DNA of 64,000 bases from Asterias rubens (Eukaryota > Echinodermata > Asteroidea > Forcipulatida > Asteriidae), in NCBI RefSeq assembly GCF_902459465.1, contig NC_047083.1:2544501-2608500 (forward strand). The letters run 5' to 3'. The notes beneath the pieces are model-generated. The model had not been told where the DNA came from and ran no database searches. It was given only the letters and a program-made list of their open reading frames with translations. Each line of letters begins with the position of its first letter. The stretch's first letter is position 1. Positions 49,701 through 59,212 of this stretch are shown here, one piece after another. The position numbers and the translations under genes are program-made.

Positions 49701-51367
49701 TCCTGTAGGCTTTACAACGTCTTCTGTAGCCTCGGCAGAATGGATGAACCACCATAACCCAAATGACACCGAGTTCTTCTGGAAACCAACCGATGGGGTA
49801 AGTCAGTAAATCCGACCATTCCCATGGTCGGAGAAACTTTCGAGAGAAATTCAGAACCAACCTCTGCTCTCCTGATCCCAATTTCATTAAGTCTCCTGGG
49901 GATGACTAGAGCAAGCTAGTCGAAACGGTGAGACCAATTCAAGAACTGACTCCGCGGTAGTGCAGTTAATTACGATCCTATCAGCTAAAGTAGTAGTGCC
50001 AGCCAATTTTCTATACCTTCCGCCCAGGTTGTAGTAAAAACGCAGGACAGTTCTTTTCAGAATTGAGAAGTCTCCCGAACATCCGAAAAATCTACTCCGT
50101 GGTAGTTAGAATAGAGAAAGACGTTCTCTAAAGAACAAACAGCAAACCAAATGTATATATTGATACCTCACCATGCAATGCCTCAAATCCTATAATATTC
50201 ATTAAGACTGTTAGCACAAAAACTTGCTGAGCACAGACAAAAACTTGCTTTAATAGCAGACACTGGTTACCAGCCTAAATTCAACAAAGTTTACATTGGT
50301 TCAACTGGTGCCCACTCATTATTTTGCTTAGAAAGAAAATCTTAAGCAGTATTTTCTACTCCAATTCAGTTTCAGCTCACCCCAAACTTCTGCGTTTATG
50401 AACTATAATGTCAAAGTTGTTGCTCCTTAACAACTAAACTTAAAGAGTCTATTATTTTTGTACTCTACCACTAAGGGTTATGACTTTCATATATATAGCA
50501 AGTACAATGTGCGAATGGGCACTGCCCACCTCCTTAAACAATAAGTTTGTGACCCTCGATGTTTTCTGCTACAGTACATGTAGTTTCAGCTAAGCAACTC
50601 CATGAATTTGTAGTCAAAGTGGTTCCTCCTTACAGGGATGCTGCAGTGAATTAAAATAAAACAGTTAATTTTGCTGTCATTTATTTCTGATATATGTATT
50701 GAACATCAATAAAATGTGTTTTGTTCTTTCCCCCGACATATCTCACTTGCAAAATTAGCGAATAAGTCATGGCCCCCCCTTTTTTGGATTGTTACCGCCC
50801 CCCTACCATCGACGTCACGTCGGGAATTCAAACATATCATCGGCAAAAAGAGTCTGGTCCCTAACTACACGCGCCTAGGTACCAGGCCACACAGTGCACA
50901 CGTCTCTATAATGCACACAGCCAGGGGGCCCGACGACTCGGGTTCCCGACATGACGTCACGTTCATGCTCCCTTTTAGGGGCGGGGTGGGTTCCCCCAAT
51001 CTCTTGAAAACCATTTTTAAAATACTTGCGTAATTTAAAAAAATATATAAAAAAATATTTCAGGTTTAAAAAGTCATGTTTAATCGTTTAAATTATTTAA
51101 AAAAACACTGCAGCCACCCTTTAACAAATAAACTTAAAGAGTCTTTTATTTTTGTACTCTACCACTCAGGGTTATGACTTCCATATAGCGAGTACAATGT
51201 GCGAATGGGCACTGGCCGTCTCCTTCGCATTGTTCTGTCTCACCTTTGTCAGCGAGTTCCGACACATCAGCCTAGGCATCAACATGTTTCTTCACACGGA
51301 GTCGTTCAGCGCTGTCGGGCTCGGAAATGATATCCAGCCGAATGAGCGGACCAGACTATTTGTATGA
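46796..51367 (+). CDS. DRAM-family membrane protein, paralogue D (264 aa)
   Basis: Exons: 46796-46914, 47565-47632, 48146-48288, 49268-49445, 49709-49797, 51170-51367 (TGA). Lengths 119, 68, 143, 178, 89 and 198 bp give 265 codons in frame. The middle exons have the same lengths as in A and B. Visible: a short N-terminus (MRSLSFLPICLFLLL) that goes straight into span 1, signature FFPYI then SDTGGKPPESC, YVRFKEVD, GMSVVANFQ, ITYLLCPEYS, a longer loop between spans 5 and 6 (AEWMNHHNPNDTEFFW), and STMCEWALA. Compared with A-C it lacks the polar N-terminal exon and the intron before the signature, and its exon before the last is longer. An AG (CACACAG, 9 bp before ATG) may mark a 5' UTR intron. 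Family function inferred. Confidence 0.93.
47140..47465. mobile_element. Nested elements: GGCCCGGT-family element inside a TCCTAACTTAGG palindrome
   Basis: The outer repeat starts GGGGTCGATTTCA and ends TTTGTGAAATCACCCC. It is split by an element that opens GGCCGAGTCACACTGCAGCG (47153) and closes CAGTGGGACCGGGCC (47326). The inner one therefore inserted later. Lies in the first intron of DRAM D. Confidence 0.87.
47755..48118. mobile_element. Family 1 TTAA-ended element next to DRAM D exon 3
   Basis: 364 bp, diverged, and lacking one inner repeat. Its right end stops 27 bp before the exon 3 acceptor (CTCAG at 48141-48145). Confidence 0.85.
48361..48760. repeat. Near-perfect inverted repeat, 154-bp arms, in DRAM D intron
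   Basis: The left arm 48361-48514 is complementary to 48607-48760 with about three mismatches; the loop is 92 bp. No transposase or TTAA ends seen. The intronic RNA could form a long hairpin. Confidence 0.93.
49055..49215 (+). mobile_element. tRNA-derived SINE fragment
   Basis: GTTGTGGGTTCGAATCCCAC, then ATATGCCT and CAGTGCTTACACAGATCAGTG. The A-box part is shortened. A second fragment follows at 49516-49650 in the next intron. Confidence 0.65.
49446..49708 (+). other. U12-type intron of DRAM D (exon 4 to 5)
   Basis: Donor GTATCCTTTA and branch-like TTCCTTAGC (49685-49693), with the A 17 nt before the TAG acceptor. Shortest of the four U12 introns (263 bp). Confidence 0.87.
49892..49930 (+). 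ncRNA. Second hammerhead-like motif
   Basis: CTGGGGA, then the stem GACTAG-agcaag-CTAGTC, then GAAAC; one core mismatch (G for A6). Followed by CAGTTCTTTTCAGAATTG near 50050, as at the first site. Relic at best; outer stems unclear. Confidence 0.3.
50436..50535 (+). pseudogene. Decayed duplicate of DRAM D last exon start
   Basis: Matches 51130-51227, which includes the acceptor and about the first 55 bases of exon 6 (GGTTATGACTT, then GTACAATGTGCGAATGGGCA). An extra TATA-like insertion shifts the frame, and similarity ends after CTCCTT. An AG is still present, so a cryptic exon would be out of frame. Confidence 0.85.
50634..51078. repeat. About 440-bp dispersed repeat, copy 1
   Basis: Starts AGGGATGCTGCAGTGAATTA. 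Includes CATCGACGTCACGTCGGGAA, GTGCACACGTCTCTATA and CCGACATGACGTCACGTT, and ends TTTCAGGTTTAAAAAGTCAT. Nearly identical to 58022-58455. It sits between DRAM D exon 6 and its decayed duplicate. Confidence 0.92.
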
Positions 51368-52328
51368 AAAAGGTGTCTATGGCCCTTTTAAAACCATGAT
51401 TTCTGCTTTGGATTCGGCTTCAGGCTTTGTTCTCTTGTCTGAAGCTCTGAATGCTTACGCAAAGCACGCGCTAATTGTCAAAACAACCGCAGGGCCAAGC
51501 TAGCCTGAGCCGAATTTGGAGCCGAAGCTGTGGATTTGAAAAGGGACCTAGTTTTGATATGCCGAATGGCCAAGCGCACCTGACTTAAGCTTGGGGTCTA
51601 ACTTCTTTGAGTTGCTTAAGGTTTAAGTTTAAAAAGAGGCTAAGATAGGACACATATTTTTTATCCATACATAGTATGTTTTGAGACTTTGAAATGGGAA
51701 AAAAAAAACTCAATTTACCCATAAATGATCCATTATAAGAAACCAAATTTGTCAAGGGTCGTGGGTTTGAATCCCACCCGAGTAATTTGCCTAAAAGTTA
51801 GTCTGTTTTACCATTGAGAGGCTGAGCGCTGTAAGTATCATTATTATTATTATCTCTGATATTACTGAGCCGCTTCCCATCCAGGTTGCCTCAAACCAAA
51901 ATTCGATCAAATAGGGCTGTTTTCTCAGCACCCTCAAACGAAAATGTTCATAATGCCCCTGCCAAACCATGAAACAATTTAAAGTATTACACAAACCAAA
52001 TTGCCACGATAAAACTGAAATGATTATTTATGTTCAATGAAATAATATAAAATAGACCCTTGTACATTTCGCCACAAAGCTCAAACATTTGCTCTTATTA
52101 TGCCAAAACTTTTGTATAGCATGAACCAAATCGCCTTCGCCACAATAAAACTGAAATGATTATTTATCTTAAAATGAAATATGAAATATACAACGTTAAT
52201 TGAACAACGCCAATCACCAAAATGAAAGACCTGTCATCGGCCGGAAGATTTGCATGGCATGCCCACCTTGATTGACCGTTATGGCTCCCTTTTAACATCG
52301 GTCTTATCACAGTCACCATTGATCGATG

Positions 52329-52559
52329 TTAAAGATAGTGGACACTATTGGTAATTGTCAAAGACTAGCCTTCACAGTTGGTGTATCTCAACATATAAAG
52401 ACTTCTAGCTAAAAGTCTTTTTATTATTTTAGTGAGAAAATACCTCTTTCTCAAAAACTACGTTACTTCAGAGGGAGTCATTTCCAATGCTCGTTACCAA
52501 ACCAGTTTTTAACTTCATATTTGTTTTGAGTAATTACCAAACGTGTACCTTCCCTTTAA
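52329..52559. mobile_element. Family 1 element, internally deleted
   Basis: Both ends present but only 231 bp; the inner pair is lost. Confidence 0.8.
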
Positions 52560-52888
52560 AACAATTGATTGGTTCCAAAAAAACAGATATGTTACCTCAA
52601 GTCTGGGATCTTGAGACATCTCCAGATTGTTTTTTTCATGACTTTTCAAGACAGTATTTTATGGAAAACAACTTTTCTACCAGGCATGATATACTTCGAA
52701 CTCAGTCTGATTTCTGATTTTTTGTAGCCCTTTGAAAATCAGACTATTTGTTATTCAGTAGTCTGAAATGTACATAAAAGCCTACACCATGTGTACAGTA
52801 CTTGTAGCTAAGACCTTATACTCAGAAAGTTTCCCCACTTTTTTTCCCAAGTAACAAAATATCATGCCTGTGCAGTACTGACAATGTC

Positions 52889-53279
52889 TTTAAAGGAACA
52901 CGTTGCTTTCGATCGGTCGAGTTGGTCTTTGAAACGCGTTTGTAACCGTTTTTTATAAAATGCAAATGGGTAGAAAGATGTTGTAAAAGTAGAATACAAT
53001 GATCCACACAAACATGCCTCGAAATTGCACGGTTTTCCTTTTACCTCGCCGACTAATACCGTCGGCCATTTATGGGAGTCAAATTTTTGACTCCCTTAAA
53101 TGGCCGACCATGTTAGTTCGCCCAGTAAAAGGACAACCACGCAATTTCGAGGCAAATTTGTGTGGATCATTGTATTCTACTTTTAAAACATCTTTCCAAC
53201 CATATGCATTTTATAAAAAACGGTTACAAACGCTTTTTATAGACCAACTCGTCCGATCCAAGGCAACGTGTTCCTTTAA
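52889..53279. mobile_element. Family 2 TTAA-ended element, full length
   Basis: 391-bp palindrome with both ends; centre GGGAGTCAAATTTTTGACTC. Confidence 0.92.
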
Positions 53280-53785
53280 AATGTTTGTTTTTAAATGCGT
53301 TTGTTTTACATATAATATGGTTAGATAGATTATAAGATTATTTTTAGTAGATTTTTATTTTTACATTATATTTTATTTTGGCAGCTTGCTATGCCTACCT
53401 CCACTTACGTCCATACCTAAGTTTGTAAGCCATAAAAAACAGTTCTGTCTTTAAACAATTTTTTTTATTTTTTATGTAAAAAAGTGTTTAAACAAATATT
53501 AGAGTTTATTTGGGCAGCTTGCCTTGTCCGTCCTCAACTTATATTCAGAGACTTTATATTTATGTGTTAGTATGTAAGCCATAAAGCAGTACTCGCTCCG
53601 TCTTTAAAAACTTTCTTGTTTTGCTATATAGGCCTAATATTTGTTTGAGAAAAAAACAATAAACGAATTGCATGAGCTGAGTTAACTCAAGTCTACTTAT
53701 GAAGTTTTGTAATTTTGGTGTTAAAACAATTTTTGACTATCCCGTATATGCTTGTAATCTGTGTTTAATTAGCAACATTGGATAT

Positions 53786-54134
53786 TTAAAGACACTGGAC
53801 ACTTGGTAGTTGGTGTATCTCAACATAATATGCATTAAAAATTTGAGCTCAATCGGTCATCAAAGTTGCGAGATAATGATGAAAGAATAATAACCCTTGT
53901 AACACGAAGTTGTGTGCGTTTAGATGGTTGATTTCGAGACCTCAAGCTCTAAATCTGAGGTCTCGAAATCAAATTTGTCGAAAATTACTTCTTTTATCGA
54001 AAACTATGGCACTTCAGAGGGAGCCGTTTCTCACAATTTTTATACCATCAATCTCTCCCCGTTACTCGTCACGAAGAAAGGTTTTATGCCAATAATTATT
54101 TTGAGTAGTTACCAATAGTGTCCACTGCCTTTAA
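53786..54134. mobile_element. Family 1 TTAA-ended element
   Basis: 349 bp, left end shortened; the inner GAGACCTCAAG/GAGGTCTCGAAATC pair is intact. Confidence 0.87.
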
Positions 54135-54245
54135 CCCATATCGACTTGCATGCTGCTAACGACACTTCAGGAAATTCACGATCAAAGTGTACTGGGTTTA
54201 CCGCCATCATTGGCTTTGATTTAGTCATGGGTATGAACTCCATGA

Positions 54246-54631
54246 TTAAAGGCAGTGGACACTATTGGTAATTACTCAAAATAATTATTAGCATTAAACC
54301 TTACTTGGTAACAAGTAATGGGGAGCTGGTGATGGTATAAAACCTTGTGAGAAATGGCTCCCTCTGAAGTAACCTAGTTTTCGAGAAAGAAGTAATTTTC
54401 CACCAATTTGATTTCGAGACCTCAGATTTAGAAATTGAGGTCTCGAAATCAAGCATCTGAAAGCACACAACTTCGTGTGACAAGGGTATTTTGTCTTTCA
54501 TTATTATCTCGCAACTTCGACAACCAATTGAGCTCAAATTTTCACAGGTTTGTTATTTTATGCAAATGTTTAGATACACCAAGTTGAGAAGACTGATCTT
54601 TGACAATTACCAATAGTGTCTAGTGTCTTTA
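54246..54631. mobile_element. Family 1 TTAA-ended element
   Basis: 386 bp in the opposite internal orientation to its neighbour at 53786; the right end is mutated to TCTTTATG. Confidence 0.88.
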
Positions 54632-54830
54632 TGTGAACATCTGACGTCACACTTCGAGGCTCGTGAATTATGCCAGAGAGTGGCCCTCAAGCCTTGGTCA
54701 ATAGTCACCTTTCACCTACATTTATTCGCAGACGGTCGAAAGTTAAGCTGCCAAACGTCACCTCGGACCAATCGAAACACAGATACAGAGAGCTTACGTC
54801 ACAGTGCACGTTCATCCAATGAAATCATTG
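54632..54830 (-). repeat. Repeat partner of 37887-38062
   Basis: Reverse-complement words GATTTCATTGGATGAACGTG, TTTCGATTGGTCC and ACGAGCCTCGAAGTGTGACG match the 37.9 kb copy. It directly abuts the family 1 element. Confidence 0.75.
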
Positions 54831-54884
54831 TATATTGGATTTGAAATCATTGTACTGAGCAAGAGGTTCGGGGGTGTCACCCTA

Positions 54885-55390
54885 GGTTTTTCCCGTCTAA
54901 TTGCGCCAGTCCCGGGTTTTATACTAGATTTTATTATTATTATTTTTTTTTCTCGGGGGGGGGGGGGGTAGCATGACTTTGTGTCAAGGCGTGGTATTTG
55001 TTCCATCGTATTTGTGTTTACTTTGCATCGCAACTGTTTTACATTTTTACCGCGTCTTCTACATTGTTATTATTGGGAGTGTCATTTTGTTCTGTTGCTT
55101 GTTTACTGTGGGTTTCCCGCCCCATTGAGAGAGCATGAGGCTTGGGTAGCCAACCATAGGGTTTTGCCGTCGAGTTGCGCCACTGTTGTTTTTTTGTCGT
55201 AGATTTAAATAATGTATGATTTTTTTTTCTTGCGGGGGAGGGGCATGACCTTGTCTTCAGGTGTGGTATTTTTTCCATCGTAACTTTACTTTGCGTCGCA
55301 ACTGTTTTTTAAAGCTTTTTTACATCGGTTTTTATTTGGGAGTGACATCTTTCTGTCGCATTGTTACTATGGGCTTTCCCGGCAAATTGC
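54885..55390 (+). repeat. Two diverged tandem units of about 270 bp
   Basis: GCGTGGTATTTGTTCCATCG, TTTACTTTGC, GCAACTGTTTT, TTGGGAGTG and GGGTTTCCCG recur in the same order in 54885-55130 and 55165-55390. A poly-G run sits at 54954-54969. Confidence 0.8.
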
Positions 55391-56040
55391 AACACTTATC
55401 CACTTATTTTAGCACCGGCTTATTGGTTTGATGAATGCTCCGTTGAATCAGCATTCAACAGTCAAAAGAAGTGATTCAATTTCTCCAGTTTAGCATTCAC
55501 TGGCCAAAATAATAAGATTATTCAAGTTTCAAAAGTTTAAAGCAATCGCACAAAACAGTTTTGTCCAAATGCCTACACTTCGTGTGTCACAACTTGTATA
55601 TAAAATAACAAACCTGTAAAAATTTAGGCTCAATCGGTCATCGGAGTCGGGAGAAAATAACGGGAAAACCAACCCTTGTTTCCGCAAGTTTCGCCGTGTC
55701 ATGACATGTGTTTAAAATGAATTGGTTATTCTCGATATCGAGAAATAATTTTTTTAATGTTTCCTTAAAAAAGTAAAGCATTTCATGGAATAATATTTCA
55801 ACGGAAGTCGTTTACCATTACCTTCTGTAAACCCTCTAAGTATGTATAGATCTATATAAACTTTTAATTTTGGTTCTGTTTAGAAAGTGTCCAATGGCTT
55901 TAAATAGCATTTACGTCAAAAACAAATTCGCTCAAGCACTTACTTCAAGAATAGAAGTGTATAAGAGCATGAAATTGCATCTTTTAAAACACCATTATCA
56001 TTAATATTTAAGAGTCAGTTCAGGTAAATAATTGACATAG

Positions 56041-56930
56041 TTGCTCACGGTCAAAAAATGAATTTTTTTTATACTTTGTTGGTGGAAGGGCCTTGGGGTG
56101 CAAGTAAACAAAATTGCATTTTCAATTCTATATATAGCCCGTTGCCATGGTTACGGCTCATTTTGTTTTTTGGCCATTTTAGGCCGATTTTGGGGTTTGA
56201 AAAACTGGTTTTTAGCTCATATTTACAACTCCACCCCACCAAAATGCAAAATTATTTCTAAAAACCTTTTATATCACTACAAAGTATCATCCTTGGCCTT
56301 CCTTGAGAAAATAAATTATTGCTTTAAATATCACCCTTGTGCTATTTTTGCATCATGCATTACAGTATGTTTTTAGAACTTGCAAAATCGACATTTTTAC
56401 CCAACTTTTGGACCCCAAAATGTCAACTTGCCAGGGGTCTCAGAAAATTGTCCTTTCGGCTGTGATTAGGGCCAACATTGGTCTTTCCATATCTGGTGTC
56501 AAAAACTTGGGCAATTGTATCCTGTTGTGACAGTACTGCCTCAAAACTAGACTTTTTTCCCAAAAACGTGAAAAATGCCTTTTTAAGGGTCTTTTCACAT
56601 AATATCGACATACGTGTCCACGGTCAAAAAAAAAGAAATATTTTTCTTATACTTTGTGGATGGTAGGGACTTGGGGTCCAAATAAACAACATTTACATTT
56701 CAAATCATAATATAACACGTTGCCATCGTAACAGTTCATTTGTGTTTAGGCCACTTTAGGCCGATTTTGGGGTCTGAAAAACTGTTTTTTTAGTTAATAT
56801 TTACAACTCCACCCCACCAAAAAACAAAAATATTTCATAAAACCTTTTACATCACTACAAAGTATCATCCTTGGCTTTACTTGAGACAAAAAAATATTGC
56901 TATAAATTTCACCCTACATATGTATTTTAT
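56041..56930 (+). repeat. 566-bp-period tandem duplication
   Basis: CACGGTCAAAAAA, TATACTTTGT, GGCCGATTTTGGGGT, ATTTACAACTCCACCCCACC and CTACAAAGTATCATCCTTGG occur in both 56047-56345 and 56613-56915, with about 10-15 percent differences. Confidence 0.88.
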
Positions 56931-57253
56931 TCTTAATTCGTTGTGCGTTGTATCTTGTGCTGTTTTTGTATCTACCTGTTGTTACATTTTCATATTTGGT
57001 GTGTTTAAAAAAAGAATTGAGTGAGCAATGCAATTTCTTCTTTTGGAGATCAATAAAGTTGTCTTATGTCTTGGACGGTTCATTCTATGACATCAAGAAA
57101 TTTGAGCCCCCCCCCCCCCCCAATCAGGACATGGATGTTTGATTTTTGTTTATATTAGTAATTAAAGAATATTTGCAAAGATCAACTTGACCCTTTCTGC
57201 CCTTAACGTCAATCGATTAAATAAGTAATCATTAAATCAGTAATCATGATTCA

Positions 57254-57624
57254 TTAAATAAGCAGTGGACACTATTGGTAATTACTCAAAATAGTTATCA
57301 GCATAAAACCTCACTTGGTAACGAGTAATATGGGGAAAGGTTGATAGTAAAAAACATTGTGAAAAACGGCTCCCTCTGAGGTGACACAGTTTTCGAGAAA
57401 GAAGTAATTTTCCACAAATTTGGTTTCAAGGCCTCAAGTTTAGAGTTTGAAGTCTCGAAATCAAGCATCTGAAAGCACACAACTTCGTGTGACAAGGGTG
57501 TTTTTTTCTTGCAAAGTTATCTCGCAACTCCGACGACCAATCGAGCTCAAATTTTCACATATGATGATTATACAAGTGAGAAGACTGGTCTTTGACAATT
57601 ACCAATAGTGTCCACTGTCGTTAA
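57254..57624. mobile_element. Family 1 TTAA-ended element
   Basis: 371 bp; the left end reads TTAAATAAGCAGTGGACAC and the right end GTCCACTGTCGTTAA. Confidence 0.87.
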
Positions 57625-58021
57625 ACAAGGTAAGGAATTTAGATATTATTTGTAAAAAATAATAATAATAATAATAATAGTAAGAATATAATCTTATTTT
57701 TTTCACGCAAATATCTTGCTCTTCCGTAAATTTTCCAACATAATGTATTATTAAATTTTCCAACATAATGTATTATTCACTGCACATGGCACACAGTATT
57801 TGCGTTATATATTACAGCTGCGTCAAAAAGATCGCTGGTTAAATTGGTTCCTTTCCTTTATCTATTTGACCGTGGTTCTGGCATTGATCTTTTTGATTAA
57901 AAATTGATTTCTTTTGTGTTGGTCGTGTATAGTAAGGAGCCATTGCCTTTATAACGACAGTTTTACTCTTTGCTCTGCCGCGTTGGAGTAAAAGGCACTA
58001 GACATGCTTGGTAATATTCTT

Positions 58022-58455
58022 AAAGGGATGCTGCAGTGAATTAAAATAAAACAGTTAATTTTGCTGTCATTTATTTCTGATATATGTATTGAACATCAAT
58101 CAAATGTGTTTTGTTTATTCCCGACATATCTGACTTGCGTAATTAGCGAATAAGTCATGCCCCCCTTTTGTGGATTGTTACCGCCCCTACCATCGACGTC
58201 ACGTCGGGAATTCAAACATATCGTCGGCAAAAAGAGTCTGGTCCCTAACTACACGCGCCTAGGTACTAGGCCACACAGTGCACACGTCTCTATATACGAC
58301 GGCTCGGGTTACCGACATGACGTCACGTTTATGCAAATGAAGGACCCCTTTTAGGGGCGGGGTGGGTCCCCTAATCTCTTGAAAACCATTTTTAAAATAC
58401 TTGCGCATTTATAAAAAAAAATATAAAAAAATATTTCAGGTTTAAAAAGTCATGT
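58022..58455. repeat. About 440-bp dispersed repeat, copy 2
   Basis: Nearly identical to 50634-51078, with a deletion after GTCTCTATA and an extra GCAAATGAAGGA. Confidence 0.92.
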
Positions 58456-58651
58456 TTAATGTCAAGTGTCAAGTCGTGAACTTTGCTGAATTTCACTTAA
58501 ATATTTTCCAAGGATAAGGAATTCGAGTCATATTATTATTATAAATAGATTTTAATTGTGTAAAAAAAACAATCATTTTGAATACCCCGTTCCAGCGCTT
58601 TTCTGAGAGATTTGCGAAATGCTCCGTGACGTGATCACTCTCAAAACGTCA

Positions 58652-58985
58652 TTAAAGACCAGTATACTCGCTTGTCTCAATATGTAACAAACCTGTGAAA
58701 TGAGGGCTCAATTGGTTATCGAAGGTGCAAGAGAATAATAGAAAAGAAAACATACACTTGGTGCACTACTTTATGTGCTTTCAAATGCATAAATAAAAGG
58801 CTTCAGGTGAAGCATTATGTTATTTTGAGAGAGAAATTACCTCTTTCTCAAAAACTATGTTACTTCAAAGACAACAGTTTTCACAGTGTTTTATACTATC
58901 AACAGCTCTCCATTGCTCGTTACCACAGTAGTTTTTATGCAAACAATTATTTTGAGTAATTACCAATAGTGTACGGTGCCTTTAA
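58652..58985. mobile_element. Family 1 TTAA-ended element, diverged
   Basis: Left end reduced to TTAAAGACCAGTATACTCG; right end ACCAATAGTGTACGGTGCCTTTAA. Confidence 0.75.
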
Positions 58986-59212
58986 TTGAGCTGTTAATTT
59001 CGCCAAGCCATGCGATACAAAGACTATAAGTATAATACAAGCATTGCCATCGTTTCATTAGTAGTGCATCCACCCTTCACTCGCTGATGGGATAATGGAA
59101 TAATAACAATTAAGGAACAATTATAACGAAACGTCGGTTAGTTTTCTGAGTGGATTATTTTGCTACAGCAAACAGGCCGGAATTCATTTTCGTGTAAGAA
59201 TGTGTTAACTGG

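Larger units (their letters stand above)
51400..59200. other. Intergenic region between DRAM D and the lectin gene
   Basis: No exon supported. Holds five family 1 copies, one family 2 element, two local tandem duplications and the second copy of the 440-bp repeat. 53.3-53.75 kb, 55.4-56.0 kb and 57.6-58.0 kb show nothing recognisable, apart from a weak family 1 relic around 55560-55910. Confidence 0.65.

Noticed and set aside
54947-54970. Poly-G run as a functional G-quadruplex site
   Set aside because: It lies in a diverged tandem repeat with no gene nearby; homopolymer slippage is enough to explain it.
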